From NCBI GenBank assembly GCA_016630905.1, contig WBMQ01000010.1:1054001-1118000 (forward strand): a stretch of DNA of 64,000 nucleotides, in the 5' to 3' direction. The notes under the pieces are model-generated. The model saw only the letters and a list, made by a program, of their open reading frames with translations. It made no database searches and was not told the DNA's origin. Below are positions 1-11,698 of this stretch, piece after piece. The position numbers and the translations under genes are program-made. The stretch is from Capillidium heterosporum (taxonomy: Eukaryota; Entomophthoromycota; Entomophthoromycetes; Entomophthorales; Capillidiaceae). The number at the start of each line of letters is the position of its first letter. Position 1 is the first letter of the stretch.

Positions 1-509
1 ACCACTTTGCTGGCTATGAGCAACCGGAACCTACTTACCCACCAGTGCAGGTCGAAAACCTTACTACTAGGTTCCAGAGCGACGACCTTGAGAAATTGAT
101 TCCCAAGACCCCCACCAACTTCTACATCCGACAGCACAGCCCATCGCGTAGTCATCTGACTATTGTCTCCATCGACAAGGATGGTAAGCGAATTATCCAT
201 GACCTACCTCGTGGAGATTCCAATCTTTTTGTAGCTCTGCATGCTGTAGCTTCCATGCTGATCGTACAGTACGCCCACCTACCTCAAGGCGAACGTGAGT
301 TGAAGAAGGATCCCAAGGCACCGGTAGATATTTTCAGTTTGAATTCCGATGTAGCTCCCTTGTACTTAGGTCGTGGTGTCTTTGGAGATAACGTCAAAGT
401 CGAGTTCGAACCTAAAACTTTCCCTCCTGGCTTCGACGTCATGGATCTTAAGCGGTTCCTTAAGGATATGGAATCAGGTAGCTCCAAGTTTGGAAAAGAA
501 AGCTACTAG
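1..509 (+). CDS. 3' end of an unrecognised protein gene (partial)
   Basis: The frame is open from the window edge (first full codon at base 3) to a TAG at 507, giving about 168 C-terminal residues. The gene starts outside the window. The sequence is mixed polar/hydrophobic with conserved-looking stretches such as FYIRQHSPSR, DLPRGDSNLFVALHAVA and LYLGRGVFGDNVKVEF, and ends in a basic, serine-rich tail. There is no membrane segment. Codon use is ordered (many C- and G-ending codons) and unlike the surrounding AT-rich spacer, which supports real coding. I do not recognise the family and assign no function. Confidence 0.75.
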   Translation, partial: HFAGYEQPEPTYPPVQVENLTTRFQSDDLEKLIPKTPTNFYIRQHSPSRSHLTIVSIDKDGKRIIHDLPRGDSNLFVALHAVASMLIVQYAHLPQGERELKKDPKAPVDIFSLNSDVAPLYLGRGVFGDNVKVEFEPKTFPPGFDVMDLKRFLKDMESGSSKFGKESY

Positions 510-690
510 TTGAAGATGTACATGAGGATGCTATGTTATTTTTTATTTTACGAGTGGGCTGTAGCCCTATTTGAGAGTAAATTTAGCTATTTTATTGGAC
601 TTTCATTATGATATATCTTTGAATATTAGTGTATATATTATTGGATGTTTTTCATTAGTTGCTATGTACTAGTGTTGGTATTCAATAATT

Positions 691-1620
691 CGCTTAAAAT
701 ATTACCATTATATCCTACACCATCAAGCTAACCAAAGGAAAACACATTCACACTTTCTGGGTTGTCTTTAGCTTAGATTCGGTACTCAGCTCCATCCTAC
801 TCTTCGATATCAACTTCAACAATTTGGAAATCAAATTGGACTTTAATACCTTTATCATTATCATGGCTATCGATTGTGGTAGCGCCCTCTTCTATATCCC
901 TCAAGAGAAAATCATCAAAGTAGAGACTACAGGGTCATTACCACCAAGTTTGAGAACACTATTTCCAGGCTTATCAGTGTAAGTAAAGATTTCATTTAAT
1001 AAAAAACATTGGCTCTCATTCCATCGTTTACCTCGTCCAGCTGATCTTGCATCTGCTGTTCCATTTTTCAACAATACCATCTTCAGAATTTGTACTCATT
1101 GCTTCAATTATATTTATCACTTAGTTATATATATGATCAGTTCCCTTGATATCGGTAAACTCTTTGACAGAAAGTTGCTCTCGTTCAAAGCATGGCACTT
1201 GCGTCTTAGCTCTGTTGACTGTCATGTTCACCGTCATCTGATTTAGAGATTCTACACAATTTTTACATCGACAAGAAGACCGGTATATTTGGCATCGACT
1301 TTGTTAAAACTTCATCTTACCATCTTCTGCCTATTATACGGTATCTTAATTACCATACTTCAGACTAGACTACTAGGTTATAGGTTTCGTGTCCAGCAAT
1401 GCCTCAGCTTTTTCTCGTTACACCTGTTTGTACAAAGTAGTCCAGTCAGCTGACACCACTTTCATCCAAAGTATTGTAGCCTTGGATATTTAATACCTTG
1501 TCTATCACATCGTATACTGGGAATCTTTTGAAAGTCTCAGTCCCCTTCACCTTCCTCATCATCTATTTCATCCATTATTATGATAATGTCAAGTCATTAA
1601 TAAAGCATGAGCTTTGCCAT
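691..1620 (+). pseudogene. Decayed membrane-protein-like reading frame
   Basis: From 691 to 981 one frame is open and reads as a hydrophobic, helix-rich segment (KGKHIHTFWVVFSLDSVL, then FIIIMAIDCGSALFYIPQEK), ending just before a GTAAGT that could be a splice donor. Further downstream, to about 1620, short hydrophobic open stretches occur in shifting frames. This looks like the remains of a polytopic membrane protein gene. The family is not identifiable; an ABC-C-type membrane domain crossed my mind but is not supported by any diagnostic motif. Confidence 0.3.
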
Positions 1621-2514
1621 CAAGGCTCACGTTAAATTCTACATTCCTTTGAAAACAGTATATAGCATGAACTTAGTCTATAGTAAATATTGTTGCTTAC
1701 CAACATTTCATTTACACTTTGCCCAGTTTGATGTTACTTTGGGAGGAGTAGATCCAATTTCCAAGTGAAAGGTACTCTCAGTTGAAAGTATATTTAAAAT
1801 AACAAGTATTTTAAAGGAGAAGGGTATTTGCTCCTACTAGTAAAACATATTAATTTATATGGCCTTATTACAAGGTATATATCCAGTACTTTGGTTTATA
1901 CATCCCTCATACTTCTTTCTATAGAGACAAACTACCGAATTTTCCTAAAAAGAAGCTATTTCTTCCAAGGATCCCCTATTATAAAATAGATATATATAGA
2001 TCTTGATCTATTTGTAATCTAGAAGGTAATGGATGTACGAGTATTTCTATTTAACCTGTAATTCAAGGCTATCTTTTGTCTTTATATATTGTTTAGGATT
2101 TTGCAGATTTCCTTTTGGATTGTGAAGAAACCTTAGTGCCATGTACGTTGAAGACAATATATATATATAATAAAGCATCTCCATATTCATAAGACACTAG
2201 GATTGATTCTTGGCTTATATGTTTCGAAAGCCGCTTTTGATATATTTTGTATTGTTTCAAGTAGGTGATACACTCAACAGCTTATAATTAAGTGTTGCTA
2301 TAGTAATATTATTTTATAAAGAAATATGGGAAATATAAGTAGACATACACAATAAATTTTTCTACTAAATAAGGTGTATGATCTACTTATTACTTTATAG
2401 AAAATATCCCCTACACAGGATAGCCTAACAATTGGATTTCTTCGATTCAATATTAAATATATATATGAGCCCCCTATCCCTTCTATTTTAAAATTATAAG
2501 AAAAGCGGAAGATC

Positions 2515-2704
2515 TTTGAAAAGTAGGCTTATCTATATACACCGTAGGAGTTTCAGTCTGTATTTTATATGGAGGTCCCCTACATCGTATATCTATTTAT
2601 TAAGGTATGAATTCATATCCAGGTTTTGAAAAGTACCGATCCATACAGATAAACAGCTATCTGATATTAAGCTGGGTGTAGGTAAACAGTTATACTACAA
2701 TGAA
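2515..2704 (+). repeat. Left arm of a perfect 190-bp inverted repeat
   Basis: Reading 2515-2704 against the reverse complement of 8115-8304 I find no mismatch and no gap. Just outside the arms the two loci are still recognisably homologous (about 2440-2514 and 2705-2790) but clearly diverged. It contains no ORF or RNA gene that I recognise. Confidence 0.85.
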
Positions 2705-3655
2705 GATTCGATGGTCAGTTTTCTTTCCAAAAGCTATATGTGGTTCAGTTGCAAGGTTAAAAATTGTAACCATAGTTTAAACAAAGAAGGTTTCTACAAA
2801 AAATCAAAGTTAATCGTTTACAAGTGTTTATATTGATGAGTGGATACTGTTTCGAAACATATGCACTTTATGTTATTAAAAGTGTAGATACGTTTGATTC
2901 AATTTTGTAAATTTTGAAAAATCCACCAAGTCTAAGTTACCATCCACCTGGTTTGGATGGCATTTATAAATAGCTTGGCTTAAATGCAACTGTCATTAAG
3001 AGGCTAGCTATTGAAAAGGATAGTATTGAGCATCCAGAGTCAATTTAGTTGACCCATTAGCTATATCAGCCAAGTAAGTTCGAAAACGAAGGTAGCTCGT
3101 GAAGGAAGCTCCATTCTACAGCTGGTAAAGTCACCTTCAACCATCTTTTGAAAGGCATGTGCAATTTGGCTTAAAATAGCTGCCAATTAAACTTCTAAAA
3201 GTGAGTCAGATATATCAAGCTCAAGTTATCTAGCCTGAGTGCTTTATCTGAAAGTTTCGTAGGTAGGCCGACGACCAGCAGCCTTGAAAGCATAAATGGT
3301 CTGAACTGGTTCTATCCTCTGATACTTGCTGTTTGAAAAGCTGTTTGTACCCACCAGGTTGCTGACTACTGAGTTAAACACTAATGAAAGCTTGTAGTTC
3401 TAGGGACGAAGTGCAATTTTTGAGGCTTGGTAGATCTTCCCAATTTCAACTACCAATAGGTTTTAAAGCATCGTGGTGGAAGACAAACTATCTTTAAAAT
3501 GGTACATAAACTATATCGTATAAGATCTTAACTATAGAAGTCTATATGTTAAACAAGAGCTAGGGAGTTATATAGATGGTTTATTTACAATAAATATAAA
3601 TTTTAATGCTGACACCTGCATAAACAAAATATCAAAATAGGTAGCCGAGCTGAAT

Positions 3656-4581
3656 CTAAGCATCGGTTATCGATTCGAAGAATAACCTGGAGGTGTCGTA
3701 ACTGACGAAATTGGATCGCGATTTAAGGCAAGAGTCCCTACCACTATTGCCCGATCGCATCCTAAAGTTCAAGCCTATATTATCTAGATCCATATCCAAC
3801 TCCTTACTCTCTTTGACATTGTTGATGACCAACTTGATCTTGTTCAACCAGAACTTGAGATCACTGCCATCACTTGTCTTGAAATATTGGATGTCTTCCT
3901 CACCCTTGGTAACAGAGGGATTGACGACTTTGAAGACGTACTTCTCGCCCATAAACTGGTCGGTGACGTAGACTTTAGTATCCTTCGTTATGCTGAAGCT
4001 GTCGGTGTTCTTTATACCTTCCCGATCCGATTTAAACTTTATTAGGGCAGTGTTGGATAGGACAAAGTACCTCCGCTTCCACACTTTTCTAGATAAAAAG
4101 GTGGGACCTACTGTGTATAGTTTGTTTAGATAACCTTCGTAGTTAATGTTGGGGATGGAGTCCGATAAGGTGTTGGTCAATGTTTGATAAGAGGATGCTA
4201 TGGATGGAGTGTAAGTCGTATTGGAGAGGAAGCTGTCGCGTCGCGATGTCGACTTGGATTTTCAAGTTGGTCAAAGTGAAGCTAGGGACGTCTGAATTTG
4301 AAAGGGTTGCTACTTGGGTTGTAATCTTTGATACTGTCGTTGGATTCCTCCTTCAATGTGGCAGTTGTTATCTTGGGATCTTCGAGATCCAAATTTATGG
4401 CGTTAGTACTGTTGGTATAGTTATCTAGCTTTATTATACAGGTATCCAGCTTATCCAGCATGACGTTGAACTTCAAGTTGAACTTTAACGTTTGAACCTG
4501 CTTGAATCGTTTACTTTCGGTCTTCTTTATGCTGAGTTGGATCAAAATTAGTTGGTAGTTCCAGTTCAGTTGATCCTCCAT
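3656..4581 (-). CDS. PH-domain protein, frame broken by two +1 steps
   Basis: The C-terminal half (3656-4180) is a pleckstrin-homology domain: it begins YEGYLNKLY, continues with WKRRYFVLSN and ends its terminal helix with FWLNKIKLVIN. PH domains usually bind phosphoinositides or protein partners at membranes. The N-terminal part (from ATG 4581) is a helical region of about 100 residues with a Ser/Thr-rich linker (STSRRDSF) before the PH domain. The frame changes by +1 near 4284, exactly at CCC-TAG, and by +1 again before the PH domain. The total span is 3n+2, so two extra bases are present. A TATATAAA box lies 68 bp upstream. Possible partners are unknown. It could be a recent pseudogene, contain sequence errors, or be frameshifted in translation. 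Confidence 0.6.
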
Positions 4582-4648
4582 CCCGACAACGTTATTAATA
4601 AAGTAATTTTGGTTTGAAAAAGCTGCTGAAATTTGCACTAGTCCCTGG

Positions 4649-4656
4649 TTTATATA
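4649..4656 (-). promoter_or_regulatory. TATA box of the PH-domain gene
   Basis: TATATAAA on the minus strand, 68 bp before the chosen ATG at 4581. It supports that start and a live promoter. Confidence 0.5.
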
Positions 4657-7600
4657 GTAGCGCCTTTTCTAGCTGCCATAAAAATTAATATACAATTAAA
4701 GTTCTACTTAATTTTGCAACGTCCCAAAATGAACTTCTACTTTCTGATGTGGTGAACCTTAATCAGTTACCTAAATCAGGGGAACCTTCTCCATATATTT
4801 CCTATACAAAAGTTCCAAAACTGTATCAAGTGGTGGTTACTAAGAGTTTATGTTGCATATCAATGGTTTTTATCCAAGGACGTCTATTAGAAAAAGTAGG
4901 TATAAAGTATACCTTTAATTAATGGGAAATAAATACGTTGGCCCCTTTATTATAAGAGATATACATCGCACTAACTTTTTGTTATCACTGCTAACTAAAT
5001 TTATATATCGAAATACTTGTAACTCGAAACTTTAGAGTTAAATGGTGGATGCGGTTGAAGTATGCAGATTGTTTATTTCCATAAGGCAGTGGATACTACA
5101 AAAGTTGTGACTAGTCTTCTAAATATAAAACAGGGATTGAGTTAGTGTTCGGTTTCTAACTTTTGAAACTTGCCATATGTATGTGCGATTTAAAGGGTCA
5201 CCCTATTACTAAAAGCCAATATATGAAGCTATTTATAGCCCTTTACTACAAAATGTAAACTTGAAATTTAAAGCATATACACTTCAAAGGTATAGTTTTT
5301 AACTAGTATATGCAGCTTATTTACTGATAACTCTGTATAACCCAAACCAACTTAGACTTTAGCTTTTAATCTCAGCTTCGATTCTATAGAATAGGTGATC
5401 GGTGATCATCATTACTTTTGGTATATCAAAAAAATTCTCGAAGTTCCCATAACGTAATTTTGGGACTTTTCCACTTTCCATTCTCAAATGTAACGTCAGC
5501 ATAAATGTGCTATGATATCTAATCTGTTTGTTTTTAGGTGGTGAATGTAGTCCACAATTTCTATACGCTAGGTGAAAATAAAACATGTCAATAAACCATT
5601 TAAAGTACTGAGTAGTTGATATGTACATATACTGGACTCGAGAGTATATTTCACTTGGAAAGTAGTGTAGTAGTCAATCTCTCCTACAATACCTTCAAAT
5701 ATACATCTAGTGATTGCGTTCCAATCCAATGGGAATTGGCATCTACATCGTAGATAAATGCAGCCTAAATGCTACGCTAGAAATATACCAATAGTTTCAA
5801 CTACATCCAAAATTGATTGCATACTCAGTATATTCTACTATGACATTTACCGATAGTTTAGTTTACAAAATTGCAGCTAAAAGTAGAAATATATTGGCAC
5901 CCTAAACTTTACAAAATAATAGATTGGCCACCATCCAAATTGCAGACTAGCGTCACCCATCCCAACCGATTTCAAGTTTGGTATCCCCTGAACCTTTATT
6001 TACTTTTTGCTTTTTCAAATTCTATATACACCTACTAATATAAACTATCATTACAAAATATTAAAAGATAGCCTCAAGAACGTGAGCAAGTTCTATTTTC
6101 ATATAAGGGTGATAAAGCTTTCTTCACATTAGAATATTAGAATCGCAATTTTGTTTTAAGAAATCGGCTCTATATTAAATATAAATGTTATCATCACCTT
6201 CTAAATTTAATTAGTAATATATAGGTTGACCCTTTGGAAAGAGCTTTCCGAATGAATTCATAAGACTCAATATAGGAAATGTAAAGGGTCTCCATCCCAA
6301 ACATTGTAACAGCCTATCCTTAGATAAAGGCCGAAGCCGATGTACAATAGAACAGCACATTTGAAGATTCTCCAACTACCTTTTCATCCTTTTCATAAAA
6401 AGAGTAGACAGGGGTATCTTTAATATACTAAAATTCCCAATCTGGCTTGAAAAATTTAGGCTGCTTTGCGTCTAAGGGATGTAAGGTTTCATATATTGTT
6501 GGTTGGAAGGTGCACTACCAAATTGAGTTAAAATTTTAATTGTGAGAATAAATCTAGTAACTTTTACATACTATTTTCAATGTTAGTGCCATAACAGCAT
6601 CCGTTTTGTCTATGCCACTTATTTTTGATGGATGGGTAGACTAAGGATTGTAGAAAAAGGCGTCTAAGTTCTAAGCCACGTTTCCACCATCCTATATGAA
6701 AGTTAGGAATGGTGTATTATAAATACATATGTTTCGATACTATATACGATCTTAGGATGTATAACCGAAATTTCATTTAGTCTAAATAAGTATATCTTCC
6801 ATACTATGTATAAACTATTTTGCCGAAATTGTACACCTACAAAACAAACTACAAACACTGTCTTGGGTTCAAATTATTTTTATTGATAGTAAGCTATCTT
6901 AATCTAATATGTCTTTACATCGATATAAAACTACTCATTGTCAACAAAAAATATAGAATAGGGAGCCTCTCATAGTAAAAAATTTAGGATAGTGCTTTTT
7001 ATCAAAACAGAAGTCTCCGATATGGCTAATGGCTGTAGCCCAGCTTTTAAAATGCAACTGGTATGAGGGCCTTGTATAAGTAGACTAGGAGATGCAGATA
7101 GATAGTTATTATCCTTACAATAATTAATAAGTTTCAGTTACTGCTTACTGTCTTTCACCCCCAACTCCCCTATCTGCATTTTCTTGGAAGCTGGCATTGG
7201 CATTGTATCCTTTTTATAGGGCTTGGGTAAAGATGGAATATTCGAGTAGCACATAATTGAAGTGATTAGAGCATTGGATTTTAAAGTGAAGGTAGAATGA
7301 ATTCACAACTTTTATAGGTACATAATTTATAATTTAGTATATTTAAATTTGGTATTGCATACTCTTTTATATGCTTTTTAGAAGGTAGGTCTATATAAAA
7401 TATAATTAAAATAAGTATACTGAAGTCTAATGGTACCTATATGTATTGTTAAAGGTGGGCTACCAGGCTAAATGGCACTATATTACATCGATATATATAA
7501 AATCATAGCATATACCTTGTAGCATTTTTTAATTCTAGGCATACTATCCAGGTTAATACTTATTGCATTACAATTTCAATGCACACAAGCTTCCAAGGAG

Positions 7601-8114
7601 TATACTAAACCATTAACTTCATACAAACAAGTTTGCAGGTGGAAGTTCATCTAAAAGTTCATTTTTTCGAATGGAAATCCATCTAAATCTGAAGTTAACC
7701 TGAGTTGAACTTCTAATTAAAATAGGTCAACTGCTACTCATACTTGCAAGCCACTACTACCTTTCGCCATTGCTTGGCTAAAACAATTGAAGAGTTTACT
7801 AACTCAAAGTACTTGGTGCTGCTCTATAATTAAATGGGTTAATAATAGTTGGATCTATACTAAGCCACACATAGGTGTTTATTCAACCGATGTAAATGAT
7901 AGCTTAGATCTAGGTAATTTTTTTGAAATGGAATTAGAAATTTGAGCCAGATATACCTACACTTTAACAATATAAGAACAATAGATATATATTTTAAAAT
8001 TATATATCTTAATCAATACGAGTATTAAATATCTTCTTTTAGTTAAACTATTGTTACAGTTTTTAGCCTTTGAAACTGAGTTTGTATAGAAAATTTATAA
8101 CTGGCCATCAAATT

Positions 8115-8304
8115 TTCATTGTAGTATAACTGTTTACCTACACCCAGCTTAATATCAGATAGCTGTTTATCTGTATGGATCGGTACTTTTCAAAACCTGG
8201 ATATGAATTCATACCTTAATAAATAGATATACGATGTAGGGGACCTCCATATAAAATACAGACTGAAACTCCTACGGTGTATATAGATAAGCCTACTTTT
8301 CAAA
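8115..8304 (-). repeat. Right arm of the 190-bp inverted repeat
   Basis: Perfect reverse complement of 2515-2704 by hand comparison. Diverged homology continues on both sides (about 8040-8114 and 8305-8390). No transposase-like frame lies between the arms and there are no target-site duplications at the ends, so it is not called a transposon. Confidence 0.85.
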
Positions 8305-9742
8305 AATTTACAACCTGCTACAATTATTTTATAGAAAAGAGATAGGGGGTCTGTATACTATTTTTAATATTGAATATATTAAAAAATGACTTTTAGATTG
8401 CCTTTGTATAAGGGATTTAGTTTACAAAGCCCTTAGATCGTACACCTCGTCTAGTTTAAACTTTGATTGTGTACAAGCACATTACATATCCTTTGATACT
8501 TTGCAATAATTTTTTGATATATCGACACTTCATTAAAGAATTACTGGATATGTAAACTTGATCTCCAGCCTTGTAAGCGGAAACTCATTTTATTTGAACT
8601 ATTGACACCTTTTATTATGTTAGTTAAAAGGTATGTCGCAACATATATACTTTGTGGACCATCGATAAAGACTAATAGTATATAATAATGTCTCAATATA
8701 TAAACCAAGAACCCATCTCAGCACCTTGATAACACAAGATTGTTTAAATATAAATTGGTACTATAGCCTTCAGTATAAAAGTACCAGAGTTGATTTTCAA
8801 GATATCAAGTAAACTTATTAAGCTAGCTGTCTACAAATCTACAAATAACAAAACATAGTTTTAAATTGTAGGTCAAGGTATCTATAAATTGCAAGAAATC
8901 ACTATATACAGTTAGATATACCTGTATATTTACCACTTTCTAAATAATTAATAGTTCAATACTAGGTTTTAAAAACATTTATAATAGTGTTTGCTTAGAA
9001 AGATGTAACTTGTCTTACAAATGTTAACGATTAATTATATATAAGGACGATTATACTAAATATGTACACTAAAGATCTGGATACCATTAACTGAATGCAT
9101 TAAATATCGATGTTATTTCCTATTACATTTAGATATAATATATGGCTAGAATACAATTTAATACGATATGGCAATGGTTAGTATACACCTAAACCGAGAT
9201 TTTATTTGCAAAGTTATCTGACGAGAACTGAGCAATTTGAATTGGTAGTGCTTGGTTTAAATGGCAGATCTTCTAACGTTGATGACGAAAAGAAGGTCCG
9301 GTGTAGTGTATACTCTCTTTAGTGAAGTAAGGTGTACTTTGGATTTCTATTTTGAAGGATGCCTACCCAAATACAACCATTTGTTTTAAATGAGGTGAGA
9401 TTAAGCCAAGCATTGCTACAAGTTTAGCTAGTACGCTACATTGCCTAAGCTGATAACCTGTCCTCATATAGGAACGAAAACCTCCTAAACCTTCAATTAA
9501 ATAAAAGAATGCCAGCTTTTAAAGTTTATTTTACAAAATTTTACCTGGCTTAGAAATATAGATATTATAACTAGCTAATATTCCGACTGAATTTACTGTA
9601 AAAACTGCAGTATTTTATTAGTCCCTATCATTGTTGTAATGAAGCTTGAGGATAATTAGAATATGGTGGACTAGGCCGGGGATCTCCACTCGCCAATCTT
9701 CAGAATTACTTTATTCCAGTCAGTATAAGTAGCTTCAGCAAT

Positions 9743-9901
9743 TTATTTGTGTGGAATATAACCTTTGTAAAGGTAGTTGATTAGCATCTTGAAATTCTTG
9801 GAGGTGATCCTGGATAAGATGGCCTCACTACTAGTTTTTTCGCCTAGACCCGAATTGAATATATCCTTGAAATTCTTGAATATTTTCACCAGGGTGACAT
9901 G
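9743..9901 (-). pseudogene. BTB/POZ-like fragment
   Basis: A 52-codon open stretch contains a segment resembling the second half of a BTB domain: an acidic/serine stretch, then ILSRITSKNFKMLINYLYKG, similar to the family pattern in which a hydrophobic helix is followed by a short YxYxG turn. Flanking sequence (to about 10030) has further short open pieces in other frames. It reads as the remnant of a BTB protein gene. The assignment rests on pattern only. Confidence 0.25.
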
Positions 9902-10051
9902 ATTGGTATTAGTTATATATTTAGTAGCTTTCTATTATGCCTTGAAATTTGAGTACCCATTTCATAACTTTCTAGGGCAGCAGCTTTCAAACTTGTAACC
10001 ATTTCGAATGAACTATCCTTTACCGGATTTTAGGATCTCAATAGTTAGTTA

Positions 10052-10461
10052 CTACGAACATAAACATTTACATTCACAATTTGTAGAGTTTTCGATTGAG
10101 AGAGTAAAATTATCATATGCATCGTAGTCTTCACTCTTGAAAATTTTGATATTAGCTGCTAAGTAGCATTTGCTTACTCGGCCTAAAAAGAACAGTACCG
10201 TCGCCAAATAAATCAGCGTATATAAATAGAATAAAAGCACTGTATTGTTCAGCAATCCTGATATAAAAAGTAGATGGATGGGTTGTCGTGTGTCTTAAAC
10301 CATTCCAAGCTTGGATTTACAAACGTATAGGTTGATATTTTGAATTTTTTTAGGACATCTTGATTCAACTCCACTTTTAAATTTATAGTTGTCATATTCA
10401 AGAGCTGCTTTTCAAGACTGCTTTCGTAATTCAAGTGGTGCATCTTATATACTATACTCAT
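10052..10461 (-). CDS. Uncertain small gene, frame broken
   Basis: From ATG 10461 a 70-codon frame ends ...YFLYQDC at TGA (10249-10251). Read with one base skipped at TGC-TGA it continues as a 32-residue piece (EQYSAFILFIYADLF...) to TAA at 10152-10154, and with a second skip at AGC-TAA it runs to a Cys-rich end CECKCLCS. Alternatively a -1 relation joins the first frame directly to the last, giving a hydrophobic segment. No family is recognised and no TATA box sits at a useful distance. It may be a relic. It is listed because its breaks resemble those of better-supported genes. Confidence 0.25.
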
Positions 10462-11698
10462 TCCTTTTAGTTTGTCCTATTTTAATTAAAGTAGCTTTTC
10501 AAAATCAACAAGTATTACGATACATCCAAAACAAGAATATGGTGCTATAGACATTTTAGCATACATCTTTTAGGATAAACGCTACCTTTCGTGTCAACTC
10601 TCAGACATCTTTCTATCAAATTTGAATAGTGCGTCCTATAATGGACTTAAGGATAAAAGTATTGAAATTTGCACATACATTTAAAACATTAAAGTAAATT
10701 ACGATGTACTTACTGTACCTATACTTTTAGTATAGCCATAAAGTATGCAAATGAAGATTGCCAACTTTTTCGTAGTAGCTTGGTTCAAGCTGCAGGTACC
10801 TTCAACCTTGACCTTCCAAACTAGTGCCAAGTTGGTTAGAATGGAAATAGCGTTAATAAGCAATTATATTTAAAAATTCAGATAGTATTTAACTATTAAA
10901 ACAATATTTTCCTCACCTCAATTGAGATAAGTGATATAGGAATGGGCTTACTACGATCGCCATCGTTGGAAGCGCCTTTAGAATCTTGATTGAACTAAAT
11001 CAAAGGCCAATACTGGTGTCTTAATTGTCAATTTTGTATGACTGAAATTGAAGGTCCTTGGGATGGATGGCTCTGCTTGGTTTTGGAGAGGCCAAGTAGC
11101 CGTACTAGTTATTGGCCTGGCAGTAATATTCATCCTTACTATGGTATACAGCGCTTGGTTGGAGTGACATTTTTGGAATTAATAACAATTGTGATCAGGT
11201 TTTTCAAAAGATATAGGGATAATGAGTAATTGACACCAGTACTAGGAGTCAGTAGATTTACTTTGCTATATCTTGTTTAAGTTGGACCAGCCATTCAAGT
11301 TGAGATTAAGATCCCAAGTTAAACGTCATCTAAACGAACAGTCCTAAGTAGCGTTTCTCACCAGTGCCCAAAATAGACCAATCCTGTTTTAATTATTGAT
11401 GTTTTTGTTCTTATTGTTAATACTTGTTCCACCCTGGTATGAAACACTGGTTTAAAAGTTATCTCAACAAATTTTAACCATCCAAAGCATTAGCTTAAAA
11501 GATTAATCATAGCTCTTCCAAGATGAGCAATACGTTTATTAATTAAATAAATATGTATCAAAGAGGTGATTAGGAAGGATGATGGAGTGGAAACAAATAT
11601 GATATCTATATAGAATTACCTAGGTCACCTTGACCTTAAATCCATTTTATACTACAAAACCTTGGTATGTATACTTCAATTGTCATCAAAACACCATC

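Larger units (their letters stand above)
510..3655. other. Gene-poor spacer with decayed coding traces
   Basis: AT-rich, with TA-rich microsatellite-like runs (for example near 2155-2175). It contains the relic at 691-1620 and the left arm of the inverted repeat (2515-2704). Nothing else is convincingly coding on either strand. Confidence 0.6.
4660..11698. other. Long gene-poor spacer with relics
   Basis: About 7 kb without an intact gene. It holds the right arm of the inverted repeat (8115-8304), a BTB-like fragment (9743-9901) and an ORF pair (10052-10461). Short ORFs at 5359-5628 (minus) and 11038-11229 (plus) show no motif, homologous neighbour or ordered codon use and are not called. 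Confidence 0.6.

Noticed and set aside
5359-5628. 89-codon minus ORF
   Set aside because: No motif or ordered codon use; chance level for this much spacer.
2515-8304. The inverted repeats as ends of a DNA transposon
   Set aside because: No transposase-like frame between the arms, no target-site duplication, and homology continues outside both arms.
11038-11229. 63-codon ORF MTEIEGPWDGWLC...
   Set aside because: Short, no motif, no promoter element, within decayed DNA.
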